A stretch of 64,000 nucleotides of DNA from assembly GCA_016748015.1 (NCBI GenBank), contig JAAOMT010000200.1, forward strand, positions 122,984 to 186,983, written 5' to 3'. Origin of the DNA: Geosiphon pyriformis (Eukaryota > Glomeromycota > Glomeromycetes > Archaeosporales > Geosiphonaceae). The notes beneath the pieces are model-generated. The model saw only the letters and a program-made list of their open reading frames with translations. It did no database searches and was not told where the DNA came from. Numbering within the stretch: position 1 is the first letter of the stretch; every line of letters begins with the position of its first letter. A program made the translations under genes and the position numbers. Of the stretch, positions 23,001 through 37,826 are shown piece by piece.

Positions 23001-24704
23001 AACAATTTTCTGGCGGGTGTGGTGCACATTTTCTCTGGGTGTGATTTGTTGTTGGGTGGCTCTCTAACTAGCACTTTTTATCGTCAGGGTGGAACCCCTA
23101 TGTCTCTTGTTCTTGGTGAATCAAATTATGTCAAGAGTGTCTCTTCACTTCAGCATTATGGGATTGCTTTTGTAGACTAGCTACGGGACCGAAATGGGAC
23201 TGTTTCCGAGTGAAAAACCTTCAAATGGTGGAAGCAGTTAGACCCACGTGGTCTGGTTCCTGTCTGGTTTGAGCTGTTGGTTCGTTTTCTTGGTGGCGTG
23301 TCTTCTTTTCCTGTCTGCTTTACACTTTTGGCTGATTGCAGCTCTTTGGATGTTCTTTGGTCTCATGAGTTTGGCATCATTGGTGCCGGTTTATTCAATT
23401 CTAATGTTGGTCGTTTTTTCATTTACACAGATGGATTTCTAAGTGATTTAGAGACTGTTAATATGAAAGCTGGGGCTGCTGTTTTCTTTGAGAATATTGG
23501 TATGGGTTTGGGTGTGGGGGTATCTGGTTTGATGTCTTTTACCTTAATGGAACTGCAGGCTATTGCTTTGACACTTGAGTGCATTCCTTCTTCTTGTTCG
23601 GTTGACTTGTTCTCGGACAGTCAGGCTGCTTTGAATGCTTGCAGGTTGGAAATAAAATTGGTTTGCCCAGATTTTAGGAATTGGTGTTGGATTGAATGCC
23701 ACCATATTGTTAATGTCATTCATCATAAGAATTTAAAAGTTAATTGGTGTAAGGTAAAAGGACACTCAGGGGTTTTAGGCAATGAATAGGCTGATAAGTT
23801 GGCCAGGGCTGCAGCTCTTTCTAGTTGGCATCTGCCCTATTCTGTCGATGAACGCTATCTTATGGGTGGGGAAGCAACCATTTCTGGTAATTCTAGACAT
23901 TTTGTTCAGGATATTTTTCGGTCAGTTTATTGTGCACATTGGGAAATCAGTTGTGGTATGAGAGTGGTGGCAGATAGTCTGTGTACAGATATTGATTGGT
24001 TTAGGTTGTCACTGGTTTGGCATCCGGATTCTCACATGGCTGCTGGCTTCACTAGCAAGCAGACTGCTGGTTTCTGGACTTACTTTATGAAGGCATTGCA
24101 CTATTGGCTCCCTGTCGCCATGCATAAGCGGTTTTATGATAAGCAATACCCCAATGTGATGTGTTTGTTTTGCGGTGATGTCGAGGTCTCAGACCATGTG
24201 TTTTCTTGTTCATTTGATACCAATGGTCGTGCTCAGTTGTTGGACGCTCATGCAGCAGTTTGGGGTGTACACTCCGGTTTGGCTCATTCTTCCTCAGGTG
24301 TCTTGCAGCTGATGTCTACTTGTGTATTTAACATTTCAGTTAATACTGCTCTATACAAAGGTTTTGTTTTCAAGGATTGGTTTCGTGAGTCTGTTTCTGT
24401 CTTCAAGAATTCCAGAATAGCAGGTCAGAACATTGTGGCTTTTGTGCATGAGTTTAGCTTGGCTTTTTGGGAAGACATTTGGTTGGTTCGCGCCAAGCAC
24501 CGTGCTTTTATGGAAAAGAATGGGCTTATTCCGTGCGATAGGTCAGTTTCTGTCTCGATTTCTGGGCTTTTTTTAGGGCTGTCATCTAGTGTGACTTGGC
24601 TGCTGGGTATTGCTGAGGCAATTGGTATTGGTTTTGAATTCTGTAAGTCTTGTTTGTTTTTTTTAGGCATAAGGGATGAGGTTTCTGTTCATATAGGTGC
24701 TTAG
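20016..24704 (+). pseudogene. LINE B ORF2: endonuclease-RT-RNase H
   Basis: About 1562 codons in one frame. Endonuclease domain 20016-20790 (MSGLVWKIATCNVHGLN, then VVLGGNFNEN, where the usual catalytic GDFN reads GNFN, and DTDHKAVSVSV). RT core lies in the open stretch 21636-23180 with KAYDSVGWKHLQ, HDGLDQREVFSSFLW and FVDD at 22320-22331. RNase H near 23425-23790 (YTDGFLSD, DSQAALNA, KVKGHSG). C-terminal CLFCGDVEVSDHVFSC near 24160-24215. Stops: TGA 20385, TAG 20808, TAA 21090, TAG 21420, TGA 21612, TAG 23178, TGA 23211, TAG 23787. The TAG at 23178 (FVD-stop-LRD) is shared with LINE A at 15891, whereas LINE C has Gln. Confidence 0.92.
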
Positions 24705-24826
24705 TGTTGTCCTGATTGGTCCGAGTGGCTGGTCACGTGTAGATAATGCATAATTCACACCTAGTTTAGATCATTTGTATAATGTATTGCACTAGGCAGT
24801 GTTTGGACTTCGCTTGTTAAATATTA

Positions 24827-24828
<2 letters not shown>

Positions 24829-24859
<31 letters not shown>
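24829..24859 (+). repeat. Poly(A) tail of LINE B
   Basis: Uninterrupted run of 31 adenines following an AATAAA-like end. The length and purity are typical of a retrotransposed copy whose tail has not yet eroded. The last six A overlap the target-site duplication. Confidence 0.9.
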
Positions 24860-24860
<1 letters not shown>

Positions 24861-24866
24861 ACTTAA

Positions 24867-25837
24867 AACTTTTTTTTTTTTATTCATTTAATGAGTGAGG
24901 TTCAAACCTTAAAACTTTAAAAATATTAAGTAAATAAAACATATTATCTAATAAAACTACTAACAAATTACAAATAAAGAAAAAAACAAAATTATTATAC
25001 ATTAAATTATTTTTTTTTCAAAATAATTTTAGATTTAAATTTATATATTTAAATATTGTTTTAACTAATTATTAAATTTTAAACAAATTTAATTAATTTA
25101 AAAATAGTAACTTTAATGTTTTTAAAAATTAAAAACATAATATATAACTAATCTTTAAAAACAAAATTTTTACATAAAATTATATAAATATAAATATTAA
25201 ATATATTAAAAAATAATATTTATAATACTAATAATTTTAATATATATATATTAATCAAAAAATTTTAACAATAATTTAAATATTAATAGATTTTTATGAG
25301 TTTTTATATCAATTTTACATATAAATATGTGATTTAAAAATTTTATTTTATTATAATATAAACATAAAACACTAAAATAAAAACTATTATACAATTTTTC
25401 TTGTATAAATCAGCTGTTAATTTGTTTATATATTTAAAAATTATATAAAAATCAAAATATTAAAACAATTTTTATTTTTAAAAAAAAACTTTTAAATATT
25501 AAAATTATTAAAAACAATAAAAACAATAAAAAAATTATTAATTTAATATTAATTTAATAATTTTTTATTTTAAAACTTAGTTATTTTTTAATTTTATTAA
25601 AATATGTAAATTAAATTTAAATATTTAAATATACTTAATATAATTAATATTAAAACAATAGTTTAAAAAAAATATATTTGAAAAAATATTATTATTATTA
25701 GTATTATTAATATTAAAACTTTAATTACTTATAAGTGCTTTTTTTTAATTTTAATAAAAGTTTTTTAAATTATTTAACTTAAAATATATTGAATTTGTTA
25801 TTTGTTAATTAATTTACTAAATAATTATTAATATATC

Positions 25838-25869
<32 letters not shown>

Positions 25870-26190
25870 TTTTGTTTTAAAAAATTAGATCTGAAATTTA
25901 GTTTTAATTATAATTAATTTAATTAATTTTAAATATAATACCAACACAATTTTAAATTACACTTGGAAAAAATAATAAATTAAATACAAAATCTGGTTTT
26001 TTTGTAACAAATAAACTTTTTAAGTTAATTAAAAAGATAAAAGTTTTTTTATAATACTTGTTTAAATTGGTTATTAATTTAAATTACATAATTAAAGTTT
26101 TATAGATTATTTTAAATTCTGTATAAAGATTTGAATAAATAAGTATTTTTTTGTTAAAAAAATAAAGCATTCAAAGAAAGTTAAAATGTC
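24867..26190. other. Very AT-rich intergenic DNA
   Basis: Roughly 1.3 kb of A/T-rich sequence, with a short (ATA)n run near 25840-25865. No coding frame, RNA gene or repeat boundary recognised. Confidence 0.6.
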
Positions 26191-26197
26191 TAATATG

Positions 26198-26256
26198 ATG
26201 TAATTTTGACACAAGTTTAAATGGCTGGTCACGTGTAAAAAGTGTATAATACATTT
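26198..26256 (+). repeat. LINE 3'-UTR tail fragment
   Basis: The phrase 'atggctggtcacgtgta' with flanking bases matches the 3'-UTR of LINEs A-C (for example near 17428 and 24729). Nothing of the coding part is recognisable upstream, so this looks like a heavily 5'-truncated relic on the plus strand. Confidence 0.6.
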
Positions 26257-26339
26257 CCTATTACAGTCCATATTGCATGTGGTAAAATAGTTAATGGGTA
26301 TTGTTAAAGCCAAAAATATTTTTTAATTTTTAAAATTCA

Positions 26340-27443
26340 AAAATAAAATGAATAATTAAATTTTTTAAGGATTTTTATTAATTATCTGAAGATATTATAT
26401 TAAATTATCTTCAACAATTATAATATGATTTTGAAATTGCTCAACCGTTTTATAATTGATTCAATCTCGGCTCATCAAACTTCAAAACTATTTATAAACT
26501 TTTGTGGATGTAGTTAAATAGGACATATTTCCTAGGATTTACAAATAAATATTCAAATTTCATATCGCCTCACAATCTTGTAATCTGATGTACCAATAAA
26601 CACTATTAAAAGAAAAAGCATCGGAAACTAATTCTTTCATGAATCCTCATACCCATATGTGGGCCGACGAGGCCGCTGAGGCACTGAATTGAGAGAATGG
26701 AAGTTAGAGAAATAAATTATTAAAATTCGATTTTCATTAAGACCTATATATGATTTGAATGTATTTTTTCAGATTCTGGTTTTTTGAAATATTTCATCAT
26801 ATTCGATGATTATCAATTTGAAATTCGAAAAAGATACGACTTGTATTAGCAACTTTGCTTACTTGGATAAGTGATAGGTGGACGTTCTGGTCTTACATGA
26901 CCAATCCTTTTCTGTATAGGAGGAACTATGAGGACCGCTAACGGGCCTGATTTTGAGTTGGGCAAATACTTCAGCCATTTACCAGCTTCACATATTAAGA
27001 AAACTGAAGTGATTACCTGCGGTCCCTACTAACAGGCTCCAGAAATATGTGGGTTTTTCGTGAGCAAACTGACGCTTTGGGAGCCAAAAGTGGAGGAAGG
27101 TATGTCGGTCAACATGCAGTATAGTTATTCCACGCAATATGGGAACCTAATAAATCAAGGAGCATACCGTAACACGGAAGGGTTTTGTTATCGAGGAAGT
27201 GAAGCTTTTCAAGATGGAAGGCATGGTTGCCAGGATTCTTCGCGTTTAAATTTGTCAAAAGTCAATCTGCAAGACTTTCTATTAAAATAAACCATTTACT
27301 GATGGATGATTGGATGAATATTTATGAAACCATCTCGGTTGATAAAACTATGAGTCAAAGATTCAAATTTTTATGCATCAAAATTCAACTTTGTTTCCTT
27401 CCTCTTTACCAACATCACGTTAGAGAAACCTCTAGTCTGGAAA
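26340..27443. other. Unassigned stretch, possible small spliced gene
   Basis: Base composition here is less AT-biased than the LINE flanks, and several short open pieces lie next to splice-like signals. Examples: an ATG at 26640 followed by about 17 sense codons, a pyrimidine-AG at about 26772, an AG before 26920 followed by a piece containing GPDFELGKYFSHLPAS, and a 3' piece near 27160-27250 reading EEVKLFKMEGMVARILRV before TAA. I could not join these into one phase-consistent model or recognise a family. It may be a host gene that is small and multi-exon, or the promoter/5'UTR of the TOM6-like gene. No product is claimed. Confidence 0.25.
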
Positions 27444-27701
27444 ATGTCTCGACCGGGCCAATACGTAGTCGGGAGTTCCTCTTCTTCCTCAAGTCGCCCT
27501 GGTGGTGATCGCTCCGCCCCCCACCCGAGTTACTCAGCATTCGTTGATGACTATTCTGAAGGCGCAGTTACTGGCTTTATTCGCGAAGAATTCTTCACAC
27601 CTGAGAAAAGGAGTGGAAATTTTCAAATATTTTATGTGACCTTGGCATTTGGCGCTGCGATTGCGTTCCTACGTAATTTCGGGGAATTTCTAGCTGTCTG
27701 A
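27444..27701 (+). CDS. Small tail-anchored protein, TOM6-like
   Basis: Predicted 85-residue protein. The N-terminus is Ser-rich and polar, the middle acidic (AFVDDYSEGAVTGFI), and the C-terminus holds one hydrophobic segment, IFYVTLAFGAAIAFLRNF, preceded by FFTPEKRSGN and ending FGEFLAV. The arrangement 'PE-x-x-S... hydrophobic helix ...aromatic/acidic-L tail' resembles Tom6, the small outer-membrane subunit that stabilises the mitochondrial TOM core complex. Tom6 proteins are usually 50-75 residues, so this is slightly long. The ATG has an A at -3 (AAAATG) and the frame ends in TGA. The call rests on pattern memory of a very short, poorly conserved family; another tail-anchored protein is possible. 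Confidence 0.45.
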   Translation: MSRPGQYVVGSSSSSSSRPGGDRSAPHPSYSAFVDDYSEGAVTGFIREEFFTPEKRSGNFQIFYVTLAFGAAIAFLRNFGEFLAV

Positions 27702-28106
27702 GGTAGATCAGGAAGGAGTAAAGTGATGGTAAGTAATATTGAAAGTAAAATGCGGAAAAAGGAAATTCATTCTGGTTTGGTTTGAGAATTATAAATTTAT
27801 GGTTTTCAAATTACAGCTGGAGCTAATATAAGTCTAATTATCATTATTTCCACATTAAATCATTTGTTTTTTCTCAAGGCTGGTTAATAATTAATAGTAG
27901 TGGAAATGAAATTTTTAGAATTACAGTCTCGATAATGTCCCGTTTGGGGAATCACCTTCAACCAGAGGGGATTCCGCAGCTAATAATTCCAAAGCTTGTA
28001 TACTTTTTTGGTTAATATCCCAAAGTAAATAAAGAAATTTATCGAATATCAAAATCACATCTCAGCGTCCACTCGCAGCACCGTGCTTTATCTAAACTTT
28101 TCATGC
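27702..28106. other. Convergent 3' region between TOM6-like gene and VPS25
   Basis: About 400 bp between two convergent genes (plus-strand TOM6-like, minus-strand VPS25). No coding frame recognised; it presumably holds both 3' untranslated regions. Confidence 0.5.
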
Positions 28107-29166
28107 TCAACCTCCAAAAAATTTGACACCCATATCCTCAGCACTTGTTCCTTGAAAAACTTGGGCCACTCCACGTTTAACCAAGAGATCTAGAGCTTTA
28201 AGAAGCACGCTTTGATCCAATTCGTGAAATTCTTTACGTCCAAAATTATTAAATCATAAGGAATGACAACAAAACCGAGAAATTTTATTCGACAAATAAT
28301 GATTATATGCTCCTACCTAAACCCTCGGTAAGCTCACCATGTGCAATCTCATATACTGTTAAAATAGAGTTTGTCATACCGTTTGCATATATCTAAAAAA
28401 AAATTGATTAGATAAATTCATTCAAAAGTATAAATGAAATTTCGTTACCCAATTATATATTAGAGTCGCCCATTCTTCGGGTTTTCGCCAATTTATAATT
28501 GCCGTTATTTTTTTGTTTGGTGGAATCCATTCTGCTGTACCTATAAATCTCAAACTTTTCAACAATTAATGAAAGATTAGAAGGTATAATAAATTAAAAG
28601 TACCTTGTTTAACCATTTCTTCAATAATTGCTTGGAGAGTTTCAAAATTCAGCCTACCTAAGATGTAGGAGAAAGGCAATTTTTTTCAAGAGCACAAAAT
28701 TAAAATTGCAATGATAGTTAAGCTAAATGCCCGGCTTGAGAGTTAAGCTATAACCACTTACGCTTTATCGTACGATTATTAAAAAGTTCCCAATTCAATG
28801 ACTCAGCCAAGTCAAGTCTATATAGCCGATGGTGTCGACAATATCCTTGAATGATTCGTGACCAGTGCGCTGCCTAGTTTATAATTTATGGGGAATTTTA
28901 TATGGATCTCAAATACAAACAATCAAAGCTTTACGATCTAGTCGAACCTGGTGTTGCCAAGTTGACTGAGTCGGCTGATAACTGGAGTCCAATATAAAAA
29001 TTAAACCATTTTTGTCATAATTATGAAATAATAGACGGGACAGGCAATGTAAAATATCACTGGTTCTCTGCTCTCTTTGACTCTAAGCTTCGTACTAACT
29101 TTTGAGTGTATCTCACCTATAAAAAGGAGGAAATTTATGGATAGTTGGAAATTTGAAGGTTGCCAT
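28107..29166 (-). CDS. VPS25: Vacuolar protein sorting protein 25, ESCRT-II subunit (7 exons)
   Basis: VPS25 is the subunit present twice in ESCRT-II; it recruits the ESCRT-III protein Vps20 during endosomal sorting. I rebuilt it on the minus strand with phase-consistent GT-AG introns: exons 29117-29166, 28948-28981, 28762-28873, 28604-28657, 28449-28540, 28317-28392, 28107-28231, giving about 180 residues, the usual family size (about 175-200). It starts MATFKFPTIHKFPPFY, matching the family's N-terminal 'FPPF' motif. Further family landmarks are IIQGYCRHHRLYRLDLAE, ESLNWELFNNRTIK, GTAEWIPPNKK, WRKPEEWATLIYNW and EFHELDQSVLLKALD, and it ends GVKFFGG. These correspond to the two winged-helix domains. 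Introns are 56-135 nt. It is divergent to PEX1. Confidence 0.9.
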
Positions 29167-29381
29167 AATTTCACGTTTTGTTGCTTTAAATCCCAACTGT
29201 TGTTATAAAAGAAAGGGGTAAATGAAGCAATATTTAATTTATGATTTTGCAGAAATATTTTATCAGATCAGTAACGAAAAAAGTCAACAATGCTATGCTG
29301 CTTTCCTATTTATGGATCTGAAAATACTGAAATTTTGTGACTGCTGATTTTTGCCCAGTTCAAGGTGACAAAAATTAGAAG
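29167..29381. promoter_or_regulatory. Shared intergenic region of VPS25 and PEX1
   Basis: Only 215 bp separate the two divergent start codons, so this segment must hold both 5' untranslated regions and both promoters, possibly a bidirectional one. I see no convincing TATA box or named regulatory motif. Confidence 0.55.
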
Positions 29382-34274
<4,893 letters not shown>

Positions 34275-34499
34275 AAGAACAGAAAGCCTTGATCTCCTTA
34301 TTGATTCATTTGTATTCTCTGGACACTGTTTCCTTTTCTTTCCATTGGTGTAAATTGTGGAAATTATAGTTATAGAATTTCAAAGTTTATGTATTCTTAG
34401 TGTATAAGTTGTCTTTTTTCATATTAAGCTAATAGAAAAATAGAACCTGGCCGATATAACCAAATTTTTACTTATAAAATTTTTTTGTTTAATAAGAAT
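34275..34499. other. 3' flank of PEX1
   Basis: About 225 bp, presumably the PEX1 3' untranslated region and spacer, up to the A-rich end of a minus-strand LINE remnant. No feature seen. Confidence 0.5.
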
Positions 34500-35400
34500 T
34501 GTTTTTTTATTATTATTAAGGTTTAACGAGTGTAGCCCAATCACTATTTAGTATACAGAGTCAAAACTAGGGACCCCAACTAGATGCAATTCATGTTCTT
34601 ACTACATGTGACCAGTCACTCGGACCAATCAAGACAACATTAAGTCCCTATGTAAACCATCACATCATTACCCAAACCAGAAAAAAACAAGCAGAGTTTG
34701 CGAAAACCAAAGCTAACTCTAAAAGACTTATTAATACCAATTAATCTAACAACTTCATCTGACAATCCTGACACTAAATTACAAGACACAATAAGTATCA
34801 CTCCGAAATCACTGATCAAACCACACTTTTCTATATCTACCTTGTATTTGGACCTAAATTCTTATAAATCAAAACAATGCTATTTACCCAAACCATACAC
34901 AAAATCAACCAAAATCTGGACAGTCTTCTTATAATTTTTGAACACTTGTATAGCTTCACTATATCAACTCTTAAGTATAAAGTTTTTGTAGAGAAGTGTA
35001 TACAGGCTGATATTTAACAAACATGAAAAAAGAGATTTTACAATCATAAAAGGAGACAGAAAACAAGATCCTATTAGAAACTTCCAAATTACAATCTGTT
35101 TGAACAAAATTTTTTTATAGGAATTAGATTCTTTAGAACATATAAACATATGATCAAAAAACTCAACCTTCTATATTGTAAATACAAAATGCTTGAATAT
35201 TTTTTGTCATAAAGCCTTTTTTTAATTACAATTGGCAATTTCCTATAAACTGTTTTCATGAAATATGTATGCAAACTAACTGAAGTTTTATTTCTAAAAC
35301 CCAACAACATATGTAAATCTGGATGTCAAATTGCAATAGTCTAAATTCAATCAATTTTTCGAATCAAAGAACCATTCAATATTCTGAACCCAGATTTATT
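34500..35400 (-). mobile_element. LINE E, 5'-truncated minus-strand remnant
   Basis: The minus strand carries the last part of a family ORF2 and its 3' end. Readable pieces are HPDLHMLLGFRNKTS, HTYFMKTVYRKLPIV, and a degenerate CCHC region, ending in TAA near 34641. The 3'-UTR block (complement of 'catgtgaccagtcactcgg') and an A/T-rich tail near 34500-34520 follow. Trp codons upstream of the His-Pro-Asp motif have become TGA. The copy is only about 0.9 kb and carries many substitutions, so it is an old truncated insertion about 230 bp beyond the PEX1 stop. Confidence 0.8.
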
Positions 35401-35639
35401 CTTTTAATGAACACAATTCATTGACTTATATATATTCTAAACAAAATTATAAACATTACTAAATACCAGCAAACTATTAGTTTTAATAAAATTATTTACA
35501 TATATTATTAAACAAAAACAGAAATAAACAAGCAGTTCTATTTGCTGTTACTCATAAAAATTAAGAATTATAATAAGTAAATAAAATAGCCAATCAAAAA
35601 TAAATATAATAAAAAAAAGAAATTCCAAAATTCCTCTTG
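35401..35639. other. AT-rich spacer
   Basis: No gene recognised between the LINE E relic and repeat R. Confidence 0.5.
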
Positions 35640-35815
35640 AAAAATTACAAGATTCTAGAATTCTTTTTAAAAGAATTGAAAGATTTCAAGGAATCTTGTA
35701 TAACACAAATTATGTATATATAGCAAGAGTATTAGAAGCAGAAAAAATAATTTAGTTCAAAACAACAATATTTTTTTCTTTAAAAAATAGTTTTCTATAA
35801 CTTAAAATATAATTA
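35640..35815 (+). repeat. Repeat R, left half (split by LINE C)
   Basis: Matches the left part of the uninterrupted R copy at about 8140-8300: 'cttgtataa', 'tatatatag', 'tattagaa', 'tttttttctttaaaaaa' and a following 'tataactt' phrase. Similarity stops at the LINE C insertion point and resumes beyond it at 42624. Confidence 0.65.
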
Positions 35816-35969
35816 AAATAAAAAATTTCTTTCTCTCTTTTGTTCCAAATTCCTGAAAAAGAGTCATATTTTGAAAGTAGTTTTTTTTGTTTTTCACTTG
35901 CTGTATCTCAACATTTCTCTTACAAATAATCCTTTTATTGTGGACTTGGAAGCTGCTACTGGCAGTAGT

Positions 35970-37826
35970 ATGTCGAATAAGAAAGCTCCTGTTGGTGCTT
36001 CTTCTGGTTCTGTTGGTGGTCCCTCCTCTCAAAAAAAAAGAGTTTCCCTTCACCATATGAATCAGTCTGGTGATAGAAACAAAGCTGTTTTGGCCAAACC
36101 TTATTCTGGTGGGAGTCAATACTCGGATATGGAAAGTGATTCTGGTGACAGTGTTGCTGGTAGCATCTTGGCTGGCAGTGATGATGGGTCTCTTCTTGGC
36201 TTGGCTGCAACAATCTCTAAGGCAAAGAGAGTTAAGAATAATTTGGACTGCGGCTTCCTTCTTGGTTCATTGGATGGCGGTCCTCTTCTCCCTCCTCTTG
36301 GTATTCCTTTAAAAAAAATGTGGTTGGATTCCAAAATTGTTAAATCTCAGGTGGAAGTTGTTGTTAAGAAGTCCTTTGCATTAGATATTAATCTTTCAGC
36401 TGTGGAAGGCAAATCAGTGACTGCAAAAACTCAATTGATCAAGAAATTGTTTTCAAAAATCAACGGTTTTGGAGGGGCCACTACCCCCTCAAAATTTGAA
36501 GAGATCATCAGATTGATATTTACTTCATTAGAGAGCTTGAAAAAGGCCGTATCATTGGCCAAGGAAAATAACATTATAGTAAACAGCAATCTTAAGAGAC
36601 AAAAAATTCACTCGGATCGGGCCGTAGTGATCAAGGAAATTTCCATGGATACGCCAAAAGAAATGATCATTGCCGCAGTATCCGAGTATGGTCAGATTGT
36701 GTCTATCAAAGTTCAGTTAATTGGGCTGTGGCAGAAGGCTGTGGTGGAGTTTGCCAAATCTAGCCAGGCTGATCTGTTGGCGTTAAAATGGTCTTTTCTA
36801 GTTGGGAAAAATTCTGTGTGTGTGGCCAAGATTGTGAAAAATCGTGAAACATGGGCTTTTAGGGATCAATTCAGGGCACTTCTATTTATTTTGCCAGTGG
36901 AAACGACAGCTCATGATCTTGGGAATCTATTGGAAGGAGCTGGTGAAAAAACTTGTGTCATCAATTGTTTATTGGAAACTGGCAACAGAACACGCTGCGT
37001 TGTGGTGTGTTTTGAATCTGATAAAGCTATGGAATCAGCTTTTTACATGGAGCCAATCTTTGGTGGAGTGAAACTCTCATGGGCTAGGTTGGATTTGGTT
37101 CGCTGTGAATGGTGTGGGAAGTTCAGTTATTCTGCCTTGGAATGTGATGCTGAGGTTGCATCAGTTTTTCAGTCACCCAAGTCATTTAAAAAGCCTGCTA
37201 ACTTGGATACTTGTCTCCAGTTGGCCAAATTATATGCTAAAAAGAGGGTTCCAATCTCTTGTCCTGTCGCCTTTGGAGACAAATCCTAAGCCCAAGTGGT
37301 CTCAGTTGCTTCGGTCTCTCATGGTTCTCTTGATGGCTCTGGTTCTGGTTCTCTGCTCTTTGGTGCTTTGAATTCTAGTGGTACCCCTCCTCCTCTCTCT
37401 ATGGTCGATGCCCCCTTGGGTGTATGTTTGGCATGTCTGGAATGCTCTGTAGAGCTTTTATCTGATCAAATTTTGAACATTCTTCTTCATTTTGACAATC
37501 TTAGTTTGGTGTCTTTAGCTCCTTCTTCTGATATAATTCCTCCAGTGAATACTCCTCAACTGTCCGTTTCTGGTTCTCTTATGGTGGCTAACTCTAACTT
37601 GGATTCCAACATGGTGTTAGACGTTCTTTTGACTCAACCCATTTCTTTCCCTTCTAGCAATGATAATTTTTAATTGGGTTATAGCAGTTCCAAGGTGCTG
37701 ACTTCTAAAGTTGGTGTTTTAGAATCAAAGTTGGTTGCTCTCGATGCCTCCATTGGTTCAATTTTGGTAAAGTTAGAGCAGATGTGTGCTGGTTTGGGTT
37801 CTCTGGTCCTCTCCTCATCTCAATAA
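35970..37826 (+). pseudogene. LINE C ORF1 (gag-like, RNA-binding)
   Basis: Single frame with only two internal stops: TAA at 37287 (aligned with a Trp in LINE A) and TAA at 37671. The first ATG in frame is at 35970, although the frame is open from about 35871. Features: Ser/Gly-rich N-terminus, core VKKSFALDINLSAVEGKS, RRM-like segment (AVVIKEISMDTPKEM, then SIKVQLIGLWQKAVVEF), and a zinc-knuckle-like CEWCGKFSYSALEC lacking the usual His. The C-terminal half, rich in Ser/Leu/Pro, differs from that of LINEs A and B. It ends SLVLSSSQ-TAA, where the overlapping ORF2 ATG has become ATA. Confidence 0.82.

Larger units (their letters stand above)
18085..24853 (+). mobile_element. LINE B, near full-length with long poly(A) tail
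   Basis: Complete two-ORF LINE with the best-preserved ends in the window. A 13-bp target-site duplication AAAAAACACTTAA is present at 18072-18084 and 24854-24866, the latter merging with the tail. The 3' end is an uninterrupted run of 31 A at 24829-24859. ORF1 spans 18221-20019 and ORF2 20016-24704. It keeps the most informative reading of the family: ORF2 has eight stops and no frameshift; ORF1 has one frameshift near 19557 and one TAA near 19609. The intact tail and duplication suggest a younger insertion than LINE A, although the coding sequence is already broken. Confidence 0.93.

Noticed and set aside
26676-26690. GC-rich GGCCGACGAGGCC word as a regulatory palindrome
   Set aside because: A single chance-sized motif next to a possible short coding piece; no repeat or context supports a function.
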